Positions 1 to 11,657 of a DNA stretch of 64,000 nt are shown one piece after another. The translations under genes were made by a program, and so were the position numbers. The stretch comes from Moniliella sp. 'wahieum' (lineage: Eukaryota; Basidiomycota; Moniliellomycetes; Moniliellales; Moniliellaceae). The stretch is taken from NCBI GenBank assembly GCA_003971905.1, contig RSEE01000109.1:124001-188000 (forward strand), in the 5' to 3' direction. The notes beneath the pieces were generated by a model. That model was given only the letters and a program-made list of their open reading frames with translations. It searched no databases and was not told the origin of the DNA. Positions within the stretch are counted from its first letter, which is position 1; every line of letters starts with the position of its first letter.

Positions 1-3000
1 TTTTCAGCCTCCTGCGCAGCACGCGCCAGCGCGGCAGCATGCTCATCTCCTTGGGCCAAGAGACGCTCTTCGCCCTCCTTCTGTGCCCCGCCAGCTCCCT
101 CTCGTGCGCCTCCCGAGCACCAGCCAGCTCCTTCTGTGCCGCAGCCTGGGCCGAGGCACGTTCCGCCGCTGATCCTGCGCCTGTCGCTGCGCATCAGACA
201 CTCTTGGCGCAGCTTGGTCAGAGCCGCAATGGAGCCTCCTCAGCCTCCTTGGCGTCGTCCTGCAGCGATGCAATCTGCCGCTTGTGCGCCGCATCGCGCT
301 CGACCAAGGCGGCCTGCAGGCCTGCCTCTCCCTTGGCCGCCTCGCGAAGGGAACGGTCGGCTTCTTCCGCAACCTTTTCAGCCGCGGCCAGGCGGCGGAG
401 CAGAACCTGATGCTCCGCGGCCAAACGGTCCTTCTCCTCCATGGCCAGGTTGAGGGCACGGTCGTGGTCCCGTTCCTTCTGAGCAAACTCGGCGCGGAGC
501 TGGTCGAGAGCCTTGTCGTGTTCGGCCGCTGCTGCTGGGCTGCTGCCTTGGCTTCCGAAAGGGCCTTCTCGTGCGACGCGGCTGCCACGGCCGCAGCACT
601 GACTGCAGCAGCCAGGGAAGCTTTGTGCTCCTCGCTCGTCTTGGCGTGCTGGGCCACCTGGGCACGGACCTCCTCCAAGGCCTGGAATGAGCTACTTCTG
701 TGTCCTTCGAGGCAATTTGGCCTGCTCCAGCGCGCAGCAAGAACAGTGGAATGCTTGTTCTGCAGAATCTTGGCTTCCTCCTCAGCCTGGGCGAGAGCCA
801 AGGCATGCTTCGCAGTGTTGGCGTCCGCTTCGTCCTTGGCGGCTTGGAGGGCGGCTTGATGCTCCGTTGGGCTTGCTCTGCCCTCGTCCCCGCTGCACCA
901 AGGTCCCGCTCAGCTCCTCCAATTGGGTTCGCAAGGCCTCGACAGCAGCGTGGTGCGAATCGGACGCCTGCTTCGCCTCGTCGACCGCAGCCAAATGCGG
1001 TCGGACGCCTGTGTTTCGCCTCGGCTTGAGCGGCCTTGTGCGCCGCCGCCGCCGCCTGGGCCTCGGACGAGCTTGCTCCAACTCCGCGGTAATGGCCGCC
1101 ATGGCCGATGCATGCTCCTCCGAGCCTGTTGCGAGAGAAGAGCATGTTTTTCCTTCAGCTGGGCCACTTCGGCCTCGTGTGCCTGGGCTTGTTTCTCGGC
1201 CTGTGACTGGAGCTTCGAGATGGCGGCCTCGTGCGTCTTTTGGACGCTGATGCGTCTTCCTTAGCAGCGTGCAACTGCGCAGCATGCTCCTTGGCGGCGG
1301 CGGCGGCCGCGGCAACAGCCACGGCAGTGGCCGCTTCTGCCTCGTGACGCGTTTTGTTCAGCTGAGACTCGAGGTCCGAAACGCGTTTCCTGCCTCGTCC
1401 CGCTCCGCCGTCAACTGCGCCACTAGGGCTCCAACTTGGCCATCTCGGCGCGAAGGGAGGTGAGTTCAGCTTGTACTTGGGCCAGCTCCTTCTCGAGGTA
1501 CAAGGCGCGATCACGGGCCTCTGTGAGAGCAAGATCGATGCGTTTCGATTCCGTCTGAGAAGCAGCGAGGGCGGCCTTGGTCTCCGTCAGCTCCTTCTCA
1601 GCTGCCGCGACGGAGGCTTGAGCTTGCTTCGTCTCTTCCTGGGAGAAGCGAGAGCATCCTCGTGTGTCTTAGCAGCCTTGGCGGCATCGGAGCGCAGTCC
1701 ATCCACGGCAAGGGCATGGGCCGCCACCTTTTCTGCCATGAGCTTGGCATGATCCTGCTTGGCCTCGTCCAGGGATTGGGTATGGGCATCGGCTTGGTCT
1801 TGCAGAGCACGGGCATGAGCCAATTTGACTTCGTCCAAAGTCGAAGCGTGAACTTGTTTGACATCCTCTAGTGTCCGAGCGTGACTAGCCTCCTTCTCTT
1901 GCAGGGCGCGGGAATGAACCTCCTCGGCCTCCTTGAGAGCCTGGGCATGGGCTTCGTTATGGTTCTGAAGATCCCGGGCGTGGTCCGTCCCTTCTCTTCA
2001 AGTGCCTTGATATGAGATTCCTCTCGCTCCTTCAAAAGAAGGGCATGTGCCTCGTCCTTTCTCTTGAGCGCGTTGACATGGACACAGCTGCTGCATCCTT
2101 CTCCTGCTGTGCCTGAGCTTGGGCCGAGGCAAGCTCATGTTCCAGTTGAGCCAAGTTCTTCTGGGCTTGGGCCAGATCAACCTCCAAGGTATGAAGACGC
2201 TCGACCTCGGCCTTGCTCGCAACCAGGTCCGCTTCAACGTGTTGAAGGCGAGTAAGATCGGTCTTGGCTTGCTCCAGCTCAGCGGTGAGCTCCTGCACTC
2301 GAACCGCGTCCGCCGCAGCAGTGGGGCCAGCCAACTCGCTCCTAAAGCCATGTTGGTGGATTCAAACGAGCCTTGCGAAGCGGTGCTAGTCTGCCGCCGA
2401 TGGAGCTGGCGCATCGACTTTCGTTGACAGGAAGATCGTGCACGTCTTCTTCTTCTTCGTGCTCATCAAGGGCGGGAGTGGCATTGTGCTCGTCCAGCGC
2501 ACGAATGGTCTCTTCAGTCGGGAGGCCAAGACGCTCACCCTCCGTCTCGTCCATGTCCACCTCAGGCTCATCGCCTGCCGTGCTGTGACCCGAAGAAGAG
2601 CCACCGGCCAAGCGACGAGCAAACTGAGGCTTGCGCCGTGGACTCGTAAAGATCCCACCTTTCAGGCGGTGCCGGGCCCGGACACCCTTACTGGGCTGGG
2701 AGTACGCTGGCCCCGCTGTGCTAGAGCAGCCGCGACATTAATATCCGTATCAGACTCTTCGCTGAGCTCGGGGCTCTGTAGCCCACTTTGAAGAGACCCC
2801 GTCGACGAGGCAGCACCCAACGCACGTAGCTTCGCCTCGAGCTTGCGGCGGAGCTCCGCCTCCTTAGCTGCGCGTCGGTTGGCCCGGGCCAAGCGCTGAA
2901 CATAGTCAGGGCCGTTGAGGTCACCGAGCAACTCCCCAACAGCGGGCGAGGCGTCAGTAAACCCAGATCGGACACTGGCAGGAGTGAAAGGTGTGCCTGG

Positions 3001-4778
3001 AGCGGCGTCCGAGTCAGATCTTCTGTGTCCTGACAGCGCCTCGCCCGAGGCCCTGCCGAGCGAACGTGGGGCCGCAATGGCCGCCTTGCGCGCCTCTGCA
3101 TCGGCACGATCGTTCGCCTTGTCCGCAGAACTTTGGGCGGCCGCTACATCGCGCTTGAGACCGGCGTTGGCCCGTCGGAGGTCCTGTACCATCTTATCCC
3201 GTGTCGTCTTAAACTGACTAAACTCGGTCTCAAGTGCCTCGCGTGCGGATTGCTCCCATCGGCCTTGGCTTGAGTTGCATTGAGATCGTCCTCAAGCGGC
3301 CAAGCTCGGCGTTAAGGCGATGCAAATCAGTGCGCAATTCATCAGCTTCATCCGAGACCTTTTGCAGCTGACCTTCCGTCTCGTAATGCTCTTCCTTGAG
3401 TACCTCTGTGAGCATCAGTGTTAGCGAGGCATGCGCACACGTACGAGAGAGGGGGGGGGGGGGGGGGGGGGGGGGGGGAAGACGTACCATTCTCGGTAAC
3501 AAGACGCTTGAACTGATTCTGCCAATCGTCGCGCTCCGTGATGAGGTCTTGCTGGTCACGCTCGGCTTGGTGAGCCTGGCGTTCAGCGGCTCGTGTAGCT
3601 TCACTCAACTGCTCTTCCAGATCACGGATGCGAGTTTGTGCAATGCGGAGCTGGTTGGTCAAATCAGTGGTAATGCCGTCGTTGAACTGCTGGTTTAAGG
3701 CAAGAGGACGGGCATCGCTGTTGCGCGTCCTTCGTGCTGCCTGACGGAGAGAGACCGCACTCGAGTCGAGGAGCGTGCCATCACTCCCATTCGCCCCGAC
3801 GGAGGGGTTGAGGGATGAAGCTGAGGCAGAAGCGTCAGCAAGGGAAAGGGATTGGTTGGGTGGGGACGAGGGAGAAGTGGAGGTGTGGGCACGGGCGAGA
3901 GAAGTGTAGAGCTGGGTAATGCGCGCTTCGTGCTCGGCCAGCTCTTGATCGACCCGGCGTGCGAGCGCAGGCAGGTCGGGCTGGACTTGACCAGGACGCG
4001 GGTGGTCAATGGCTTCGACTGCGTCGGCCAGCTGGGAAATGAGAGACTCGACTGCATTTTGCTGCTCCAGCAATCCCTGCCCGAGACCGGCATTGTGCGT
4101 CTCGGACAAGGCACGAGCATTCAGCGCCTCGAGCCGCTGCCTTGTGGCGCGAGCGAGGGCGACGTGGTCCGGGGCGGTGTCCGGCGTGGGAAAACGGATG
4201 TGGGGGGCAGGTTGGGCTCGTGCGCTGCTTCCGCCTCTGCCTCCGCGGCGGTGAAGCGTGTCTGGGTCGGCGTGGTCTTCGTCGCTGTCGCTGTTGGGCT
4301 GGGTAGGGTGGAGGTGCCAAGGGGCAGAGGACCGGAGCGGTGGCCTGTCTGGTCGAGAGCGGTCATGTTGCTGCTGGAACGCGGAATGCCGGCCGCCTGG
4401 CCACGCAAGTTGGAGATGGAGGGCACATGCAGCCGCTCCAGGCGAGGCCGAGACCGGCCTGGGCCATGGCAAACCCATGGGTTTCGGGGAGCTCGTCGGG
4501 TCCGAGTCGGCGTCGGAAGACTCGGTGTGCGGGGCGGACTCGAGGGTGGAGACGGAGTTGGTGGTAGCGACAGACGAGTTGGACATGGCGCGCTGTGGCT
4601 GCTGGTAGAAGGGAGAGGAGGCGGGGGGGGAAATCGACGCGGTCCCGCCCGCAGCATCGCCGGCGCCAATGCTGTCGTCGACGCTGTCGGCCGCCGCGCG
4701 CATCTGGGCGAGGGCGGCTGCGCCAGCGCGGGGGCCGAGGGTGGTGCCACCAGGGACACGACGCCGCGCGTCGGCCAT
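1..4778 (-). CDS. Giant coiled-coil protein, 3' end outside the window
   Basis: Read leftward from an ATG at 4776-4778 (MADARRRVPGG). The first part (to about 4200) is low-complexity Ser/Pro/Thr with acidic patches. From about 4150 it becomes heptad-rich, for example DLEEQLSEATRAAERQ near 3600 and KEEHYETEGQLQKVSDE near 3380. A Ser-rich linker at about 3000-2400 includes the acidic run DEHEEEEDVHD, and then nearly unbroken Ala/Glu/Lys/Gln coil runs to base 1. An intron at 3407-3487 joins TEN to EVLKEE in frame. At least 1,500 residues lie inside the window. The frame changes near 4440, 4230, 3270, 2650 and 2340 and repeatedly below 2000, as in other genes here. No motor, PH or membrane segment is visible. 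A Num1/ApsA-like cortical anchor or another scaffold is possible, but the family is not recognised. That a long coiled-coil gene is present is fairly sure; its function is not. Confidence 0.7.
3451..3478. repeat. 28-base G homopolymer inside an intron
   Basis: An uninterrupted run of 28 G on the plus strand (C on the transcribed strand). It lies in the coiled-coil gene's intron (3407-3487), starting two bases past the donor sequence GTACGTCTT's second T pair. Its length is probably approximate given the homopolymer errors elsewhere in the window. Confidence 0.9.
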
Positions 4779-4782
4779 GGCT

Positions 4783-4825
4783 GGTGGTGGGGGGGGGGGG
4801 GGAAGTGGTGGTGGTGGTGGTGGTC
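4783..4825. repeat. G run plus GGT microsatellite
   Basis: A G13-type run is followed by repeated GGT triplets immediately upstream of the coiled-coil gene start. It is simple-sequence DNA in the 5' leader or promoter, with no sign of coding. Confidence 0.8.
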
Positions 4826-4855
4826 CCGCCAGAAGAGTAGCATCCGTCGCCTAAC

Positions 4856-5232
4856 CCGCCAGCAGCGCAGTAATCGCGGTCGGCACTGCCCCCGCGCGGC
4901 CGTAGACGCAGCAACCCTACTGGGCTGCTGCCTCCATTCAACACACGCTGCATCACGTGACGCCATCTGCTCACATGGCACGCGTGCCTCCCCACCCGTC
5001 CACCCTCCACCCGTCCCCACCCGGACGGTGCCAGGCTATAGTCAGGCCACCATCGCATGTTCCTCGCTCCGACACGGCCTATCGCACAGTCACACCGCCA
5101 CGGCCCCATCGCCATCGCCAAGTGCACTTGGTTAATTGGCAAGGAGAGCCATCCAAACGAACGCAGATCCAAGGTGCCAGTCAACTTGGCTAATTAGGAA
5201 AGAGAGCAACCCAAACGAACGATGCAATTTGG
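4856..5232. other. Intergenic gap
   Basis: Short gap between the coiled-coil gene start and the end of the next minus-strand gene. It holds a near-direct duplication: gccaagt..gttaattggcaaggagagc at about 5115-5150 and gccagtcaacttggctaattaggaaagagagc at about 5174-5205 share a common core. Nothing coding was seen. Confidence 0.5.
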
Positions 5233-8200
5233 TCAACAGGAAGAAAGAATAGCAAACATCAAACAAACAGACACAGCACAACGCCACAGGTGTGGCCCAC
5301 GCGATACGCGATACATAATAGGGAACTCGAAGAATGGGGAGGAGGGCAGGAAGGGGGGGGGCAGATCCACGGGGGTGCTGACAGCTAGCAGCATCACCAC
5401 GACCCGCCGTTGGTCCATTGGATAGCCGGCACAGGGATCCCACGGCCCCTGCTTGGGTTCACCACCATGATCTCTGACCGTGTGGACGGCGTGGCTGTCC
5501 CACCTTTTCCGGCGTGGCAACCTGGACCGCGGCAGGCGAAAAGGGCGAGGACGGGTGGAAGTAACATATTTGCGGCTCAAGGGCGCATCGGGATTGACCT
5601 TGGCCAAGCGGGTCCGCGCCGTGAGATGCACCAGCGGAGCGCGCTCCCCGTCCTCCACAAGGGGCGCAACCGTGGCGTGATGCGGGGACGCCTTACCTCC
5701 CTTGGACCGAACCAATGGGTGCTCCTCTCGCCAGATATCGTATTGTTCAGCCGGGTTGGTCGCTGCCTCCGCGCGCTCAGGCGTGAAGTTCTCGTCAAGC
5801 ACAGCACGCTGTGCCTTGACAGCGGCCAAACGTTCGCGAGCAAGTGACTTTTGGCGCTGTTGCCACCCGCCAGATCTGCACGTGCTTGGTCCTGCGCCTT
5901 CGGCTCGGCTTGCTTACGCTTCAGCTTGGCCGCTTGGACGCCGCCAGGCGCTGTTTCTTCTCAGCGGCAATTTTGGCCTTCTCATCTTTGGCCGCCTGCT
6001 TGGCTGCGGCCTTGCGCGCAAATCCGCCAGACGCTTCTTCTCGGACGCAGCATTGGAACGGGCCGCCTCGGCTTCGTCATCCAGCGCACTCCGTTGGCCG
6101 GACGTGGACTTGGCGGCACTCTGCGCCCGCTTTTTCTCTGCCTTCTCCCGCTGCTTCTCTTCCGCATCGGACCTCCTCAGCAGCCCAGTCAGTCGCTTGC
6201 TCGCCGTCTTGTCGGCACGCAACGCGGCGCGGTCTTCGTCCGTCACTATCAATCGTTGTTCGTCAGTGTTTCCGCACATCAGCAAATAGAGAAGAGTAGC
6301 AATACACACCACCATCCGTCCCGCCCGACGACAAATTCTCCGCAACCGCGAGGTGTTGACCGGATGCGGCTCGGCGGTTTGGTCCGCATCGGACTCGGGC
6401 TCCGTCAGGCCCACCCCGTCCGCTAAGGCATCCGCACCCGACTTGTTCCGGTGGACCTCATCGTCTTCCGAAGCCGATGCGTCACCGACCTGGGCCTCGT
6501 CAAATGCAACAGCCGCTTCGGGCGTGGACTTAGCAGGGGCAGTCTGCGACTCGGCAGGCTCAGCCAAGGCAGAATCCGCATGCTCGAAACCTGGGGCAGC
6601 CCCAGGGCGGAAGCCGTGCCAGCCGCCGTGGCACCAGCTGCAAGGCTCTCCACTTCGCGGGTAGACTCCAGCGACGATTTCGGAAGCGCTCCCCCGACTC
6701 CTCCAGTTCTTCTGCTTGAGGGAAAAGTTCCCTTTCCATCTCGGGCTCGTCCACAGCAGCAAAATGGTGCCCTGCGGGGCCGACGGGCGGCGCAATGAAA
6801 GCAGTTCCGCCTCTCCCTCCGATTCTTCGTTCAGTTCGGGCTCAGCCGGCTTCACCTCCTCCGATCCGGGCTCAGCAGCCGTCAGGTCTTCATATTCAGG
6901 TACGGTCTTCGCCACGGTCTTCGCCTCGGCTGGATCATCCACGGTAGTGAAATGCCCAACCGCGCCAACGGGGCTTGCAAATGGCACCGTCAGCTCTTCC
7001 TCGGGTTCTTGGCGAGACGACCAAGTATCGTCCGAATGAGCATCGTCCTGGTCCTCGACAGCTTCAGACTGAACCTGGGCTGGAGCCTCCGTGGTGTTAT
7101 CGGTCCCCTCGTCGTTTCCACCTTAGCAGTCTCCTCAGCCTCCTTGGCCTCCTTCTCCTTCTTTGCGGCCTCAGCCTCCTTGGCTTCCTTCTCCTTCTTT
7201 GCGGCCTCACGCTCCTCGGCCTCCTCTGGATCTTAGCCCGCTTCTCTTCTTCTTCCTGCTCCTTCTTCGCCGCCTTTGCCGCTTTTTCCTCGGGGCAAGA
7301 CGCTTGATGGCATACGCTCCCGCTCCGCAATCCGACTTGGCGCTAGCGGGTTGGGCTGGAAACGCGTGTCGGGATTAGCGACCGTCACTGGTCCCAGCAC
7401 TTTGGGGGCAGCCGATGCGGCACTCGACTTGGTAGGAGCCGGGGACGCCTTGGACGCCTTCTTGCTACGGAAACGGCTGAAAAATCCTTTCTTCTCCTTC
7501 TTGGGAGGCGGTGCCTTGGGGCAGGAGCAGGTTTAGAAGGCGCTTCCTTTTTGACGGTCATAGACTTGGGAGCCTGTTGGACGGTTTTCGCGGCTGGCGT
7601 TGACGCTTTGGGTGCCGCTGCCTTCTTGGATTCTTGGGTCTTTTGCGGTTCCTCGGACGCCTTGGCAGCTGGTGCCGCCTCGGACTTCTCCTCTTTGACC
7701 TGCGAAACCTCTGACTCGCCCTCCTTAGCATTCAGAGGCTCAGGTTTGGTCTCTTCCGCAGCCTCTGCAACTTTGTCTTCGGGAATGACATTTTCGTCCT
7801 TGGCCTCCGGCGCACCCTTGGTACTTTGGACAGGATCCTTGACGGCTTGGGAGAGACCCTTCGCCTCCGCCGTGGCTCAGTTCTTCCGTCTCGTTCACAT
7901 TGGAGAGGCTGTCTGCTTTCTTCTCGGCCACGGCCGCTTGATCGGCCGTTGTAGTGGGTACAGCCGCGGGTTTGACCACATCAACGGTATCGCGGTTCTG
8001 TGTCAGAGGAAGGACCGGTTCCTCTCCCTTCCCTCCGCAACGCCATGACCGTGGCTGGTGGCCTCTTCTTCGTCTGCGGTGGACACAATACCAGAAGCCG
8101 ACTCCTGCCCCGTGGCCTCGTCGATGAGGACGACGTTGAAGGTGGCATAATCGATTTTGGTAACAGTGTAGAACGGTTGCTTGGTCTTGCTGGCGGCGAG

Positions 8201-8351
8201 GGCAGCGGCTGCCCGGCCTCGTTGGTGGGCACCGGGGCTTCGGCGCGGTGGAACTGGGTAAATGCTTTGACGGCCTGCACGGCGTTCTCTCGTCGTCGGC
8301 AGGCACCTGGGCCTTGACGCCGTCGACAACAAGCGACTTGGTTGCGGTCAT
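5233..8351 (-). CDS. Unrecognised Lys/Glu/Ala-rich protein
   Basis: Probable start at the ATG complementary to 8349-8351 (MTATKSLVVDGVKAQ). Segments that read as real protein, in order, are VQAVKAFTQFHRAEAPVPTN near 8250, TKIDYATFNVVLIDEATGQE near 8140, a long acidic Ala/Glu/Pro region (about 7900-6400), runs of Lys/Arg/Glu (KKEQEEEEKRAKIQ near 7250; EEKQREKAEKKRAQ near 6150), and a C-terminal block with NPAEQYDIWREEHPLV near 5740. Many frame changes interrupt it. A hydrophobic stretch near 6290 could be a membrane segment but is more likely an intron (gtgtgtattg to ttgatag on the coding strand). It is a highly charged, probably largely disordered protein. I do not recognise the family, and the exact 3' end (5233 or a little upstream) is uncertain. 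Confidence 0.55.
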
Positions 8352-8962
8352 GGGGGGGCGACGACGAGAAGCAGAGGTGGGCTGGGCTGGGCAGATGGAC
8401 GGAGGCCAGGAAGGCCGCTGGTTCGACCCTTTTTCGAGCACCCGCGTGCGGAAGGCGCAGGCGACGCCAGTACTATAACAGACGCACGGGCCGCTGTCGT
8501 CACCGCACGCGTCCTACCAGCCGAACGCCCCAGCTGAGCAGCACAGGAGCAGTGTGTCCTGATAAGAAACCCATGACGTAGGGCTGTCGCAGCGCCTTGC
8601 AACACGCCCCCGTGCCTTGCCCCGAGATCATGCATCACACATCATGCATCCCCACATGACACCTGGTCACGTGCTGCATGAGGTCACCAGGGCCGAGCTC
8701 AGCCTGAGTTCGCAGTCTCCAGCGACGCGGCCGGCAGATCCTCTCCATCATCGACATTATCGACCCTCGGCAGTTCGATTTTGAGGGTTCAATCCGTTCC
8801 CGCCCGCATCTCCACCGCCCCGCTAGCCTCCCTCGCTCCTCACCCGCGGCGATCGGATCGGCGGAACCATCCTTTAGGTACGTCGGTATGCAGCACCCAT
8901 CCAGGCATCACGTGCATCACGGAAAGTGTGTGGTCTGCAAAACAAAACTGAAAGCGGGGATG

Positions 8963-9001
8963 ACTAGTGACTAGTGACTAGTGACTAGTGAACTAGTGAC
9001 G
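8963..9001. repeat. ACTAGTG tandem array
   Basis: About five copies of a 7-base unit (gactagt) in tandem, the last with a one-base insertion. The unit contains the palindrome ACTAGT. The same unit recurs near 24735, 24845, 38390 and 38675. Confidence 0.85.
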
Positions 9002-9192
9002 CTAGAGTGACTTCTGGTGTGCCATCATGACCGCCCCGATATAATACGCCTTTTTGTTTTGTAGGCCTGTCTGCAGATCTTATAGGATGGACCTTATCCA
9101 TTACCTCCATCTCGTGGTGCTGCTCAATTGGAAGTGGGGGGCACCACAGCCCCCTTCCCCTTGTCAGGATGCCGCGCACAAACGCTATACCT

Positions 9193-9222
9193 GATCGATG
9201 ATCGATGATCGATGATCAGGAA
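9193..9222. repeat. GATCGAT tandem palindromic array
   Basis: Tandem gatcgat/gatgatc units bounded by cctgatc and gatcagg, so the block is close to an inverted repeat of itself. It could form a hairpin. No function can be assigned. Confidence 0.75.
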
Positions 9223-9435
9223 CCTATGTGGTCCACAGTTGAGAGCATTCACGAAAAAACATCTCAACAGAGGGGATCAATATTCAATGGTGAAGGATGC
9301 AGAGCACTCCTCTGCTCAAGAAAGTGTTTCGTTGCGTTGCTCCTTGGCACTGCTGTTCTCATGACTGCGTAGTCACACCAAGATTGGGCTACTGTGTAAT
9401 GGATTCACCCGATACGACCATTGTTGTGGGGGGCA

Positions 9436-9584
9436 CTACGAGTAGTAGGCCGGTAAAGCAGTTATAAAGGGCCTCTCTCGCCGCCGCTCCCGACCGTTGC
9501 CGTTCACACTCTCGAGAGTATTCTGCTTCTTGTTCATGCCCAGCCAGTCGGCATACCCGTCAGTCCAGTTGTCGATAAAGAAGT
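9436..9584 (-). pseudogene. Orphan terminal-exon-like open stretch
   Basis: Forty-eight open codons on the minus strand end at TAG (9436-9438). The residues look protein-like (FFIDNWTDGYADWLGMNKKQ, then a basic tail RERRRERP). Upstream the same frame hits TAA, but an AG at 9585-9586 preceded by tattaacc could be a 3' splice site with a branch point, making this a last exon. No convincing upstream exon was found at 9600-10100. It may be a remnant, part of an unseen gene, or chance. I do not recognise the family. Confidence 0.25.
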
Positions 9585-11657
9585 CTGGTTGTCCGGTTGT
9601 GAGCGGTTAATACATGCTCGGTTAAAAGCACAATAAGTTGTTGGCGAGGGCGGGGCCCTAACGCGTTGCAAGGTGCCTTTCTTTGCGTACGACACATTCA
9701 CTCGTTCGGCATCACCCCTCCCTCCCCCCTTGCCACAACCCCTTCTCTTCGCCCTTTCTCTCTTCTGCCTCTCTCGATTTGTTTCTTGAATTCCAAGCCC
9801 GAGCCATACACGGGAGGAAATGGAAGAAATGGGGGGGGCAAGGAGAACTGCGGAACACACGTGGCCCAGTCCTCTGCTCTCTCACCAGGGACCCTTCTCC
9901 TGCCACAGTGGCAGAAGAAGAAATATGAAGAGGACCCGCCATATATCATGATGTATTATAGTGTTTGGGAACAAACCTCTCCAACTCTCATTTCTCCCAG
10001 GTTCCGTCCATCCTCCGGGTCGGTCACCCAACAGGGTATGGCCTATATTAATGCGAGAGCGAGTTATAGCTGGAAGCACTTTACCCCCCCTTTCCTAGTA
10101 CGGGTGCCCTAGTAACTGTGTGTTGCTAATGTCACGGGCTGCAGCGGACCCGCGAGATGGTCCGATCCACTGCGCTAAGGCCCACCTGCTCCGCACATAC
10201 CCAGTAGAGTGTGCTCTGCAGGCCAACTAAGTGTGATGATCGTTGGCTAAATTACTAAGTACCGTGGCCGAAGGGCCATGCACCCGCGCGACAATAGTTG
10301 CCCCCCGCCCAAGTCCAAGTCAGCTGGGTCTTAATAAGGCCACCGAGCTTCCAGTGCCGTGGCGACGTCTGTCGCCCGTCCCGTTTTCCTTTTCCTTCTC
10401 GGTCGCACTGTGGCGACCACCCGTCCCTTTTTTGATATGTCTTCCTTTTTCAACACCCCTTCTGTATCCTTTTCCCTTTTGATCTTGCCTGTACTGATGA
10501 TGGGGATCCTTTCCCTCATCTTCCACTCTCGTCCACTCTCGTCCCCTCTCTCGTCACTCTCGTCTACCCCCCGCCTCGCATATCTATCCGACTCCGACCG
10601 TTTTCCAGCCAATTGATCCAGTACAGGAGCTTCCTCTTGTTAGCGTCCGACACCTCCTCCGACCTCGTCCTCCAGCCATTTGTCAGTCCAGTCGCGCGAG
10701 CCCTCCTCTGGCCGCGTCGATTTCCAGTCTCAGTTGAGGTAGTATTGACGCCGCTGCTCCTCCTCCCGTCCCTAAGTCCCGGAGGCTTCAGACACGTACT
10801 ATGGCCCAGCCGGTGCAGAACCCAACCTTGCCACACGAACAGCCGCCCCACCAAAGGCCTCTCCTCGTCCCTAGCTCCGCTCGGATCCACCAATCAGCCC
10901 AAGCCCGAAACTACCGTGAGTCGACCTACCGTCGCCTAAGGGATTGTACCCAAAACCCCAGGGCGGGCCCCCTGGCGGCGCCCGCCGTGACATAATGGAA
11001 GGTCGTTCCGTGACAGTTAATGTCACTGCACAGAGAGTATCTACACGCCGGAAACACACCATAGCACGGACCACATCTACTGAGATATCTAAAGGTTTTC
11101 CCAACCTCTGGATGTAAATTCGATCAAGTGCTCTGCGAGTCGAATCAATGCCCCCCCCCCACCCGGGGCAAAACATGACAAAAACACAATAGCACAGGCA
11201 AGTCGAGCCGAGGCCGACAGTCCAACATAACCCGGCGTCTCGATGCATCTCGACATTTGATAGTCGGTGCCAGCACGGGATATAGCAGCAGGCACTCAGT
11301 ACTCACGTGTCAGGTGTGACGGCATGTCACATGTGATGTAGCGTGTCACACGAGTCTACCAATTGTTAATTCCGACCCCAACCAGCCCACGCCGAGCCCA
11401 GCAGGCAGGAGACCACTCTTGAGGGATTTTGCCATGGAGAAGCCATCTCCTGCCGGCTTGTGCCGCCAACGCCGCACCTCGAACACCTCGGTCCACGCAC
11501 CCGGCCAGTGTCCGCGCCCCCGTCCTGCCACATGCCAGGACTCTAGGACCACCCGCTATCAGCACCCGATGGCCCTGGATTGTGTTTCGTTCCCGACGGA
11601 GGTCCGGTCTGGGTGCTTGCGAGCGTGGCTAACGTTCTACCGCCATCGCGTTTGCTC

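Larger units (their letters stand above)
8352..11657. other. 3.3 kb intergenic gap
   Basis: No convincing complete gene. It holds two short tandem arrays (8963-9001 and 9193-9222), an exon-like open stretch on the minus strand (9436-9584), a TATA-like ttataaagg on the plus strand at 9462-9470, CT-rich DNA at about 9715-9790 and 10360-10600, and a C10 run at about 11150. A 59-codon frame at 10437-10616 (hydrophobic residues about 12-28) sits in pyrimidine-rich DNA and is not convincing. Confidence 0.5.

Noticed and set aside
10150-10215. tRNA-like segment on the minus strand (TAGCGCAGTGG matches an A box)
   Set aside because: No B box (GGTTCGA-type) follows at any reasonable distance, and no cloverleaf with a seven-base anticodon loop could be drawn.
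10437-10616. 59-residue membrane peptide
   Set aside because: Lies in pyrimidine-rich DNA, where hydrophobic Ser/Leu/Phe frames arise by composition. No supporting motif.
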